Shown here: piece after piece, positions 5,085 to 12,814 of the stretch
How positions within the stretch are numbered: position 1 is the first letter of the stretch
Layout: each line of letters opens with the position of its first letter
Origin: an uncultured Odoribacter sp.
GTDB lineage: Bacteria > Bacteroidota > Bacteroidia > Bacteroidales > Marinifilaceae
Assembly: GCA_947176455.1 (NCBI GenBank)
Contig: CAMWQQ010000019.1
Location: 1 to 13,572 of the forward strand
Reading direction: 5' to 3'
DNA length: 13,572 nt
Position numbers and translations under genes: made by a program
The notes under the pieces: generated by a model
Told to the model about the DNA's origin: nothing
Databases searched by the model: none
Seen by the model: the letters and a program-made list of their open reading frames with translations, nothing else

Positions 5085-6737
5085 TCACTTAACCCACAAA
5101 AAACAATCCATTCTTTGCGACAATGCCACCGGCATATAAAATACACGAGCAACACAACCGCCACTACATCTTAGCCAGCCTATTCTATCCGCAGACCGGC
5201 ACTTTCCAACAAAAACAGGCATTCCCCTGCCGTCACACACATTTTCCAAAAACTTTCCTCCTTGAGGCAAGTCCAAAAAGTGCAATGCCTTCCGGCTTGC
5301 TCCAGGAATTCTGCCCCAAACCTTTCCCTCTCCTTTCAATATTCCAACAACCCAATAATCATATCCAAATCGTTGACTTAAATAACTGCCACAGGATTTC
5401 TCCAAAGCAGGGGCTACATTATTTACCTTATTAAAATGCAACCAATGACCGATGATAACCGCATTCTTGTCTGACGGCAACAACGAATCGACAACGGATA
5501 TGATATTATCTTTCATTACCTTTTCCCGCTCCTGAACCATTCCTTGTACTGCATCTCGATATTTTTCCTGACGCTTTAATTGCTTTAAAGCCTTCGAAAA
5601 CCAATAGACATTTATTCGTTCCCATCCCTCTGTCAAACTTTTATCATGTTCAAATTCCCCTATTGCCTCATCAATCTTTCCCGCCACAAGACACTTGGCC
5701 AAATACTCAGTATTCATTTTTTCTCCGGAAACACACTCCCAAAAACGGAACAAATAACGGTTTTCCCAAGTCATCCTATCCACCCCTACTATATGCACCT
5801 TTTTTTCAGTCCGAGCATTATACGCCCTCAATTCATCCAGAAAAGCCATATCAAAATCCGAGTCAAACTGCAACACTTGTGCATATTGTAACAACTCATT
5901 CGCTTGTATCCGCAGATTACCCTGAATATAAAGATTCATCAACAATACATAATCATAAGGCAATTCCAATAATATCAATTTACACTGATTCCGTTCGACC
6001 AATTCACGTATCAGATCCCGCTCCGAGGCTGCAATCAAAGAATCTCCATGTACCGTCTCCGCCAAAGCAATGAGCCGCTTATTTTTAACCAAAGATAGAA
6101 CACTTGCAGGCCAAGAACCGAGACATTCCAAATCGTTATCTGCCAAAACGGGCATTGATTTTGTCCAATCAATATCCCTGCCGTCCCCGGAAATCCGCAT
6201 CCTGTCTATGGAAAAAATCGACGACTGCAACCAATCATCCCCTCCTGTAACAGAAATTTCTATACCAAAAAAACAGGCTCCTTTGCCCTGACATTTCAAA
6301 ACACATTCATTCCATTCTCCCGTATTGAGAATATGCACAGAATCCCGATACAAACATTGTTCTTGTTCGTCAAGCGCAACAATCTTCAGCCATCCTTGTT
6401 TTATATTCAAACATTTGGTGTTCAATGCAAAATCAAGTTGCTGATAATCATCCGGAATGAACAACTGTTGAATCAAACGGACATGGAAACGATAATAGGT
6501 ACGACTCGCAGGCAACATTTCAACCGAACGAAACACCAGGGGATATTTTCCATTAATTATTTCCATTGAATCAACGCTCCCCACAGCACCGCCTTCTCCT
6601 GCAACAAAAGGTATTACATTCCATGGAAAATCCGAACCCAAATACCGCCGAAATTCCAAATCGTAAATATCATTTACCTGCTGTCCCTGAACGGGACAGC
6701 AGAATAAACAAAAGCATAAAAAATACAAATACCTCAT
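5085..6737 (-). CDS. Secreted erythromycin-esterase-family protein (copy 2)
   Basis: 550 residues. A Sec signal peptide (hydrophobic, Cys-rich FLCFCLFCC) ends near VQG|QQ at residue 18; there is no proper lipobox, so this copy is probably soluble in the periplasm, unlike the lipoprotein copy 1. Residues about 25-195 form the same beta-rich N-terminal region (NIKQGWLKIVALDE aligns with NLQQAWMKVSSLDV in copy 1). The esterase-like domain holds ALAETVHG (E227, H230), LELP (E258), VGVDR (D320) and GHWLHFNK (H431, H434), the full conserved set. It starts 5 bp after the GG-leader protein gene, so the two are surely one transcript and probably act together. The C-terminus ends about 38 residues earlier than copy 1, next to the break in the downstream fragment, so it may be slightly truncated. 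Substrate unknown; antibiotic resistance is not supported. Confidence 0.87.
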   Translation of the reverse strand: MRYLYFLCFCLFCCPVQGQQVNDIYDLEFRRYLGSDFPWNVIPFVAGEGGAVGSVDSMEIINGKYPLVFRSVEMLPASRTYYRFHVRLIQQLFIPDDYQQLDFALNTKCLNIKQGWLKIVALDEQEQCLYRDSVHILNTGEWNECVLKCQGKGACFFGIEISVTGGDDWLQSSIFSIDRMRISGDGRDIDWTKSMPVLADNDLECLGSWPASVLSLVKNKRLIALAETVHGDSLIAASERDLIRELVERNQCKLILLELPYDYVLLMNLYIQGNLRIQANELLQYAQVLQFDSDFDMAFLDELRAYNARTEKKVHIVGVDRMTWENRYLFRFWECVSGEKMNTEYLAKCLVAGKIDEAIGEFEHDKSLTEGWERINVYWFSKALKQLKRQEKYRDAVQGMVQEREKVMKDNIISVVDSLLPSDKNAVIIGHWLHFNKVNNVAPALEKSCGSYLSQRFGYDYWVVGILKGEGKVWGRIPGASRKALHFLDLPQGGKFLENVCDGRGMPVFVGKCRSADRIGWLRCSGGCVARVFYMPVALSQRMDCFLWVK

Positions 6738-6742
6738 GATAC

Positions 6743-7543
6743 CTATTTCTTATAATATCCAAGCGAATTTACATCGCGCGAATTTATCAACTCTCCTGTT
6801 CTTGCATCCCACACTCTAAATTCAAACGATTGATTATCATGATTTTGATAGATATCAGTATAAAGAGGACTATCAGCAACATATCCTGCATCTAAAAGAT
6901 CTCCAGATAATTTTTGTAAAACATTTCTGATTGCTCCCATACCATATTCAGCAAAATCACCCAATAATGGCACAAAACCTGTTGCAGTATTCACCAAATG
7001 TTCCCCGTAATTAGTCTCTATACTTCTCATATACTCCAAATATGTACAATAAGTACCCGTTCCAAAATTTGAAGGCGAGAAAGTTGTTGTCTGTTCTCCA
7101 ACATAACCAATCCCCTCAACCATCCCTCCACGCCAAGACCCAGCATTTAACATACTTTCCATGTCCTCCCAAGTATAAGCAGGAGGATCTGTAACTTGTG
7201 GCACTTTTTCCAGTTCACTTACAGTCGTAGTTGATACCGACATAGGAGATGTTACCATTTCCGGTGTAGACATGGTTTCCAACGGCGTACTTATCGTTGA
7301 CACCGGCATCGAAGAGGTTTCCATGGGAGAAGCCAGTGTCGGTGCAGGTGCCATAGTCGTTGTCATGGGAATGCTTTCTACCGTTAAGCAAGGAGCAACG
7401 GTTGTAACCGGAATCATATTGCCATCCTCAGGAGGAGTTATGGCAACCGCAGTTCCACCTAAAATACGTCTTTGCTTTTCAACATCCAGTTCCGGCAACA
7501 GAGCTACCATTCGGACGAAATTGGACTTTGTCTGCTTTTTCAT
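6743..7543 (-). CDS. Double-glycine-leader exported effector (toxin/bacteriocin-like)
   Basis: 266 residues in three parts. Residues 1-30 are a double-glycine leader: basic start, EL at 18-19, ILGG at 27-30, the cut site of C39 peptidases. Residues about 45-121 are a low-complexity Thr/Ser/Pro/Met/Val stretch (TPLETMSTPE, MTTTMAPAP), probably an extended, perhaps glycosylated linker. Residues 122-266 look folded: GGMVEGIGYVGE (139-150), a hydrophobic GFVPLLGDFAEYGMGA segment (189-204) like the membrane-prone stretches before toxin tips in polymorphic toxins, and a beta-rich end (EFRVWDARTGELINS). Cysteines are C52 and C166. A cargo this large is unusual for GG-leader export, where peptides under 100 residues are typical. 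The exporter with the matching peptidase is divergent at 7654. No known toxin domain recognised; the killing role is inference, the GG-leader reading is strong. Confidence 0.82.
   Translation of the reverse strand: MKKQTKSNFVRMVALLPELDVEKQRRILGGTAVAITPPEDGNMIPVTTVAPCLTVESIPMTTTMAPAPTLASPMETSSMPVSTISTPLETMSTPEMVTSPMSVSTTTVSELEKVPQVTDPPAYTWEDMESMLNAGSWRGGMVEGIGYVGEQTTTFSPSNFGTGTYCTYLEYMRSIETNYGEHLVNTATGFVPLLGDFAEYGMGAIRNVLQKLSGDLLDAGYVADSPLYTDIYQNHDNQSFEFRVWDARTGELINSRDVNSLGYYKK
7454..7543 (-). other. Double-glycine leader peptide coding segment
   Basis: Residues 1-30 of the effector. The predicted cut follows G29-G30, leaving a mature protein that starts TAVAITPP. L19 lies at -12, I27 at -4 and L28 at -3, the hydrophobic spacing C39 peptidases recognise. 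Confidence 0.75.
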
Positions 7544-7577
7544 AATGGAAGTGTTTAGTATAGTTTAACAATAGCGA

Positions 7578-7610
7578 AAAATATACATATCGTTATTTGC
7601 AAATATTAAA
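7578..7610 (-). promoter_or_regulatory. Possible promoter of the effector gene
   Basis: On the minus strand a TTTA (7610-7607) is followed after 21 bp by TATATTTT (7585-7578), a 7/8 match to the Bacteroidetes -7 element TAnnTTTG. The start codon is 35 bp further on. The -33 element is imperfect and the region is very A+T-rich, so a chance match is possible. Confidence 0.25.
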
Positions 7611-7627
7611 AAATATTTTTAGTTTTA
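7596..7627 (+). promoter_or_regulatory. Probable promoter of the exporter operon
   Basis: TTTG at 7596-7599 and TAGTTTTA at 7620-7627, separated by 20 bp, fit the Bacteroidetes -33/-7 consensus (TTTG, then TAnnTTTG) with one mismatch. The ATG of the transporter lies 27 bp downstream. The effector promoter must lie in the same 110-bp divergent gap, so the two operons could share regulation. Confidence 0.42.
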
Positions 7628-7653
7628 CAACAAAATCAAACTTTTTTTTGCAA

Positions 7654-9858
7654 ATGATGTTGAAAAAATTTCCACACGAATATCAAATGGATGCCAAAGA
7701 CTGCGGTCCAGCATGTCTGAAAATCATCGCCAAATACTATGGAAAATATTACTCTTTGCAATACTTGCGGGACAAGTGTGGAATCACACGAGCAGGAGTT
7801 TCATTCTTGGACATCAGTTATGCAGCACAACAAATCGGCTTGCGTACCATATCGGTCAAAGCAACGCTGAACGACCTGCTAAACATCGTCGTACTTCCCT
7901 GCATTGTTCATTGGGACAACAATCATTTCATTGTTGTATATAAAGCAAGTCCACACAAAATACATGTTTCCGATCCAGCAAAAGGACTTTTAACCTATTC
8001 GCACGAAGAATTTACCCGGAAATGGCTAAAACAGGATGAGGATACGGGAGTCGTTCTAGCCTTGGAACCCACAGCCAACTTCATGCAAATTGAGATTCAT
8101 GAAAAAAAAGAACGACAGAAAACATTTGAAAACCTATTAGGTTATTTCACTCCCTACAAACAGGCTTTCGGCATTCTCTTTGTCATCATGTTGATTGCCA
8201 CACTACTGCAAGCCCTATTGCCCTTCATCTCCAAAGCCGTCATCGATACGGGCATTCAGACGCGGGATATTTCATTCATTTATATGGTGCTTATCGGAAA
8301 TGCCATTCTTCTGCTCAGTATCACGCTCTCCAATATTCTGCGCGAATGGGTACTATTGCATGTCACTGCACGGGTAAATATCTCCCTGCTTTCCGACTAC
8401 CTGATAAAACTCATGAAACTACCCGTCACCTTTTTCGAAAACAAATTGGTCGGGGACATTCTGCAAAGGGCAGGCGACCATGAACGTATTCGGAGTTTTA
8501 TCATGAATCATTCGTTGGGCATGGCATTCTCCATGGTCACCTTTCTCATATTCAGCATTATCCTGCTGATATACCACAAAAGCATTTTCTTTATTTTTAT
8601 CGCCGGCAGTACATTGTATGCCGGATGGATATTGATATTCCTAAATATCCGAAAGAAAATCGACTGGGAAAATTTTGAACTGTCGTCCAAAAACCAAAGC
8701 CATTGGGTAGAAACCATCGAAAGCATCCAAGAAATCAAAATCAACAACTACGAAGACCGGAAACGCTGGAAATGGGAAGCCCTGCAAGCACGCCTGTATC
8801 GTGTCAATCAAAAAATACTAAAAGTAAATGCGGCGCAATCCCTCGGCGCCCAATTTATCAATAGCATGCAGAATATGTTGGTGACTTTCTACTGCGCCAT
8901 TGCGGTCATCAACGGCGACATCACTTTCGGCGTGATGGTATCGGTGCAATTCATCATCGGTATGCTCAACGGACCCGTAAGCCAATTTATCGGTTTTATC
9001 CAAGCCGCCCAATATGCAAAAATCAGTTTTCTGCGCATCAATGAAATCCATCAGATAGACAACGAGGAAAACGACAGCGTCTCCAACAACATCGCACTGC
9101 CACAAAACAAAAGCCTGATTGTGCACAACCTCTCCTTCCAATATGCTCCACACGCACCTGTCGTACTCAAAAACATAAACCTGATTATCCCGGAAGGTAA
9201 AATCACCGCCATTGTCGGAGACAGTGGTAGTGGCAAATCCACCCTGCTAAAACTATTGCTACGACTTTACAAACCCAGTTACGGTGAAATCTTAATCGGA
9301 GGCATGAACGTCAACAACATTAGTCTGCGCCAATGGAGAGAGCAATGCGGATGTGTCATGCAAGAAGGCAAATTATTCAATGACACCATCTTGAACAACA
9401 TCGTACTGAATGAGGAAGAGATAAACTATCCCGCCCTAAAACAAGCTGTCGAAATCGCCCACATCGCCCGGGAAATTGAACAAATGCCCCAAGGCTACCA
9501 AACAATGATTGGAGAAATGGGACGCGGCCTTAGTGGCGGACAACGCCAACGTCTCCTCATCGCAAGAGTCCTGTACAAACGCCCAAACTACCTTTTCCTG
9601 GACGAAGCCACAAACTCCCTAGATACCGTCAATGAACAAAAAATCGTACAGGCTCTGGATGCCACTTTCACCAATCGGACTGCCGTCATCGTGGCACACC
9701 GGCTCAGCACAATCCGCAAAGCCGATCAAATCATCGTCCTCAAAAACGGCATGATTGTAGAAATCGGGAATCACGAATCCCTGATGCAACACAAGCAATA
9801 CTATTACACCCTTATCCAAAGCCAATATCAATCCCCCGACCTAATTCATGCACAATGA
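7654..9858 (+). CDS. Peptidase-containing ABC transporter (C39 peptidase / GG-leader exporter)
   Basis: 734 residues from the ATG at 7654; an in-frame TTG at 7597 is too far upstream and inside the promoter region. Residues 1-140 are a C39 cysteine peptidase: Q11, C17 in DAKDCGPAC, H91 in NNHF and D107 in SDP form the oxyanion residue and triad, all present, so leader cleavage should be active. Residues about 160-460 are the six-helix ABC exporter domain. The ATPase has Walker A GDSGSGKS (522-529), signature LSGGQ (626-630), Walker B YLFLDEA (646-652) and H682. It should sit in the inner membrane as a homodimer, clip the leader at Gly-Gly and drive the cargo outward. Its stop overlaps the HlyD start (ATGA). 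The divergent effector with the ILGG leader is the obvious substrate; the lost leader of cassette 1 may have made a second one. Confidence 0.93.
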   Translation: MMLKKFPHEYQMDAKDCGPACLKIIAKYYGKYYSLQYLRDKCGITRAGVSFLDISYAAQQIGLRTISVKATLNDLLNIVVLPCIVHWDNNHFIVVYKASPHKIHVSDPAKGLLTYSHEEFTRKWLKQDEDTGVVLALEPTANFMQIEIHEKKERQKTFENLLGYFTPYKQAFGILFVIMLIATLLQALLPFISKAVIDTGIQTRDISFIYMVLIGNAILLLSITLSNILREWVLLHVTARVNISLLSDYLIKLMKLPVTFFENKLVGDILQRAGDHERIRSFIMNHSLGMAFSMVTFLIFSIILLIYHKSIFFIFIAGSTLYAGWILIFLNIRKKIDWENFELSSKNQSHWVETIESIQEIKINNYEDRKRWKWEALQARLYRVNQKILKVNAAQSLGAQFINSMQNMLVTFYCAIAVINGDITFGVMVSVQFIIGMLNGPVSQFIGFIQAAQYAKISFLRINEIHQIDNEENDSVSNNIALPQNKSLIVHNLSFQYAPHAPVVLKNINLIIPEGKITAIVGDSGSGKSTLLKLLLRLYKPSYGEILIGGMNVNNISLRQWREQCGCVMQEGKLFNDTILNNIVLNEEEINYPALKQAVEIAHIAREIEQMPQGYQTMIGEMGRGLSGGQRQRLLIARVLYKRPNYLFLDEATNSLDTVNEQKIVQALDATFTNRTAVIVAHRLSTIRKADQIIVLKNGMIVEIGNHESLMQHKQYYYTLIQSQYQSPDLIHAQ

Positions 9859-11159
9859 AAAAAGAACAATCCGCCCGTAGAAATGAAGAAATCTGTGACA
9901 TCATAGACCGCATGCCTGTCCGCTTCGGACAATGGGTAGCTATTGCCGTCGTCATCTTCAGCCTGCTAATTCTAGTATTCGGATGGCTCATCAAATATCC
10001 GGACATAGTCAGCGGACAAATCACCGTCAATTCCGTAGTGGCTCCCGTAAAATTAGTAGCAGGCAGCTCGGGCAGAATCAAGCTCCATCACATTGCACCT
10101 CAAGAGGCGGTCACAGAAAACACCTACCTTGCCACCATACAGAACTCCGCAAACACGGAAGACATCAGGAAGATCGACCGATTGCTATCGCAAATCAATC
10201 CCCTGTACAACAATTCTCAACTATGGATTGACACTCTTCCGGAAAACGTTTCACTCGGAGAACTCAACCTTAAATATTTCGCATTCCTTACCGCAGCAAA
10301 AAACATCAGAAATCACGAACAGAACAATACCTACGAACAACAAATCAAAAACCTGAAAGACTACATCCGATGGCAAAACATACTGATTCGACAAATCACT
10401 TCCGACACACTAACCGTCCGGGAAAAACTGGACATACTCGATAAATGGCTGAAAAGGAAAAACAGCCTTTATCTAAAAGACATGATTACCGAAAAAGAAT
10501 ACGACGACTTGAAAACCGAATTTCTGAACACTTGTTCGGAAAACCAACAACTCCAGAAATCCATCACCACCATCCATATTCAAATAGCCGAAGCCGAAGG
10601 CAAACTAAACCTGCTAAAAACAGAAAAAGCAGAGAAAGAACAACAGATGCATCTGGAACTCGTCGCTTCCTACAATGATTTATTAGACAACATCAAAAAC
10701 TGGGAACAAAAATATGTCCTCAAAGCTCCGATGAACGGACGAGTAGAATTCCTAAAATTCCTAACCGACAACCAATTCATCCAGACCGGCGAAGAAATTT
10801 TCAGCATCGTACCTGAGAAAAACACAATTTTAGGACAAATGTTACTACCAGCAACAGGAGCCGGCAAAGTAGAAATCGCCAGTCCTGTAATTATCAAACT
10901 AGACAATTATCCATACCTGGAATACGGTTCCATTGATGGTCGAGTCAGTTCTATTTCTCTAGTCACTACAGAGGAACAGATTGCAAATATGCATGTAGCA
11001 ACTTACCTGATTACCATTGAATTGCCCCAAGGACTCACAACCAATTACGGCAAAAAACTGGATTTCAGGCATGAAATTAAAGGCACTGCTGAAATTATCG
11101 TCAACGATCGCCGATTAATCGAACGCCTGTTCGACAATCTGAAATATCGAATCCAATAA
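9855..11159 (+). CDS. HlyD-family periplasmic adaptor (membrane fusion protein)
   Basis: 434 residues. One membrane helix at about 27-46 follows a short cytoplasmic tail. A long helical hairpin region rich in Glu/Lys/Gln spans about 150-285; a lipoyl/barrel segment (LKAPMNGRVEFL, then GEEIFSIVP) follows from about 290, and the C-terminal beta part ends in KGTAEIIVNDRRLIERLF, typical of HlyD/PCAT partners in Bacteroidetes. The start codon overlaps the ABC gene's stop by four bases (ATGA), so the two are translationally coupled. Its job is to bridge the inner-membrane transporter to an outer-membrane channel. No TolC homologue lies in the window, so a channel encoded elsewhere must be used. No frameshift or missing domain seen. 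Confidence 0.9.
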   Translation: MKKEQSARRNEEICDIIDRMPVRFGQWVAIAVVIFSLLILVFGWLIKYPDIVSGQITVNSVVAPVKLVAGSSGRIKLHHIAPQEAVTENTYLATIQNSANTEDIRKIDRLLSQINPLYNNSQLWIDTLPENVSLGELNLKYFAFLTAAKNIRNHEQNNTYEQQIKNLKDYIRWQNILIRQITSDTLTVREKLDILDKWLKRKNSLYLKDMITEKEYDDLKTEFLNTCSENQQLQKSITTIHIQIAEAEGKLNLLKTEKAEKEQQMHLELVASYNDLLDNIKNWEQKYVLKAPMNGRVEFLKFLTDNQFIQTGEEIFSIVPEKNTILGQMLLPATGAGKVEIASPVIIKLDNYPYLEYGSIDGRVSSISLVTTEEQIANMHVATYLITIELPQGLTTNYGKKLDFRHEIKGTAEIIVNDRRLIERLFDNLKYRIQ

Positions 11160-11205
11160 CTCATTACTTGCCCCAAAATTTTTATTGCGTAAATACAATC
11201 ACTCT

Positions 11206-11237
11206 CTTGCGAATTTAAAGAATAAACCGCATCTTTG
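11206..11237 (+). promoter_or_regulatory. Probable hisS promoter
   Basis: CTTG (11206-11209) and CATCTTTG (11230-11237) are 20 bp apart, each one mismatch from the Bacteroidetes -33 (TTTG) and -7 (TAnnTTTG) elements. The hisS ATG lies 34 bp after it. No clear terminator separates hisS from the exporter operon ending at 11159, so read-through is possible. Confidence 0.4.
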
Positions 11238-11271
11238 TTAGGCTTACAAAAAAATAAGAAAACGACAGAAC

Positions 11272-12639
11272 ATGGCACAGACTCCTTCTATCCCGAAAGG
11301 GACAAGAGATTTTTCACCGGAAATCATGGTGAAACGCAACTATATATTCGACACGATTAAAAATGTCTTCAAATTATACGGTTACATGCCTTTAGAGACT
11401 CCGGCGATGGAGAATCTATCCACCCTGATGGGCAAATACGGGGACGAAGGCGACAAATTGCTGTTCAAGATTCTGAACTCCGGGGATTTTATCGGCAACA
11501 TTCCGGAAAACGAACTGCTTGAAAAAAACAGCCTGAAATTGACCAACCGGATTTCCGAAAAAGGATTGCGGTATGACCTGACCGTGCCTTTCGCCCGTTT
11601 CGTGGTACAGCACCAAAACGAGCTGACTTTTCCTTTCAAGCGCTACCAGATTCAGCCGGTATGGCGTGCCGACCGGCCGCAGAAAGGACGCTACCGGGAA
11701 TTTTACCAATGCGACGTGGATGTGGTCGGTAGCGACTCCCTGTTGCATGAAGTGGAACTGATTCAAATCGTAGACGAGGTATACCGCCGTTTGAACATCC
11801 GTGTACGCCTGTTGCTCAACAACCGCAAAATCCTGGCAGGCATCGCCGAGAACATCGGATACCCGGAGCAATTGACAGACATCACCGTCGCCATCGACAA
11901 AATGGACAAAATCGGTCTGGACAACGTCAATGCGGAATTGCGGGACAAAGGCATTCACGAGGAGGCGATAGCCAAACTCCAGCCCATACTGAACCTGCAA
12001 GGCGACAACGAAACCAAACTGGCGAAACTCCGGGAGGTTTTGAAGGACAGTCCTGTCGGTCTAAAAGGCATCGAAGAACTGACCACCGTATTCGACTACC
12101 TCAAAGCCCTGGACATCCAAACAGAAATCAAACTGGATTTGACGCTGGCTCGCGGATTGAGTTATTACACCGGAGCCATTTTCGAGGTAAAAGCCCTGGA
12201 TGCGGAAATGGGAAGCATCACCGGAGGCGGCAGATACGATGACCTGACGGGTATTTTCGGATTGAAAAACATGTCCGGCGTGGGCATCTCTTTCGGTGCA
12301 GACCGGATTTTCGACGTGATGACGCAACTGGACTTGTTCCCCAAGGACAACACCACCACGACCCAAATTCTGTTTGTAAACTTCGGCAGCCGGGAAGAAA
12401 AATATTGCCTGCCCCTGTTAAAGCAATTGCGTGCCAACGGCATCAATGCGGAAATCTATCCGGAAGCGGCAAAGATGAAAAAACAGATGACCTATGCGGA
12501 CAAGAAGGGCATCCCCTTTGTAGCCCTTGTTGGAGAAAACGAAATGCAGGAAGGAATCATATCCTTGAAAAATATGCTTAGCGGAGAACAGAGCAACGTG
12601 CGGACGGACGAGCTGATTCAACGGATGCAACACCAATAA
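11272..12639 (+). CDS. hisS: Histidyl-tRNA synthetase
   Basis: 455 residues, full length for the family. It charges tRNA-His with histidine using ATP in the cytoplasm. Class II synthetase features are in order: the PKGTRDFSP start (8-16), [11 protein letters not shown] (101-111), motif 2 with [28 protein letters not shown] (R132, E143), the histidine-specific [15 protein letters not shown] (292-306), GGGRYDDL (318-325) and motif 3 [13 protein letters not shown] (336-348). Residues about 365-455 form the HGTP anticodon-binding domain. The G+C content is clearly higher than in the minus-strand cassettes, as expected of a core gene. The ATG at 11272 is the only sensible start. It is 112 bp downstream of the exporter operon and probably has its own promoter. 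Confidence 0.97.
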   Translation: MAQTPSIPKGTRDFSPEIMVKRNYIFDTIKNVFKLYGYMPLETPAMENLSTLMGKYGDEGDKLLFKILNSGDFIGNIPENELLEKNSLKLTNRISEKGLRYDLTVPFARFVVQHQNELTFPFKRYQIQPVWRADRPQKGRYREFYQCDVDVVGSDSLLHEVELIQIVDEVYRRLNIRVRLLLNNRKILAGIAENIGYPEQLTDITVAIDKMDKIGLDNVNAELRDKGIHEEAIAKLQPILNLQGDNETKLAKLREVLKDSPVGLKGIEELTTVFDYLKALDIQTEIKLDLTLARGLSYYTGAIFEVKALDAEMGSITGGGRYDDLTGIFGLKNMSGVGISFGADRIFDVMTQLDLFPKDNTTTTQILFVNFGSREEKYCLPLLKQLRANGINAEIYPEAAKMKKQMTYADKKGIPFVALVGENEMQEGIISLKNMLSGEQSNVRTDELIQRMQHQ

Positions 12640-12814
12640 GAACCAAAGAAACTATCGCTTATGCGGATATACAAAAAGGAAGAGCGTCCACTGAAAAGCC
12701 ACGGCTACGACTCCAGGTGCCCTTGATGAAAAAAAGGCGACGGACCGGCGTGTCCATTGCCTGCACAAATGAGATTCACGAACAAATTCATTCATCGTTT
12801 TCATTTTAATCATT
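12640..12814. other. Intergenic region between hisS and hutH
   Basis: 175 bp. I see only a 22-codon frame (12661-12729) with no recognisable product, and no convincing terminator hairpin or -33/-7 pair. The hutH promoter should be here but I cannot place it. Confidence 0.4.

Noticed and set aside
7597..7653. TTG start at 7597 for the ABC transporter
   Set aside because: It overlaps the probable promoter, and the added residues (Phe/Lys-rich) do not belong to the C39 domain, which begins properly after ATG 7654.
8508..9242. Minus-strand frames inside the ABC transporter gene
   Set aside because: They are shadows of a strongly conserved plus-strand gene and have no recognisable features.
11382..12000. 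Minus-strand frames, one of 194 codons, inside hisS
   Set aside because: These are antisense shadows of hisS with no start context or family match.
12661..12729. 22-codon frame between hisS and hutH
   Set aside because: It is too short, with no family match or coding signal; listed only within the intergenic note.
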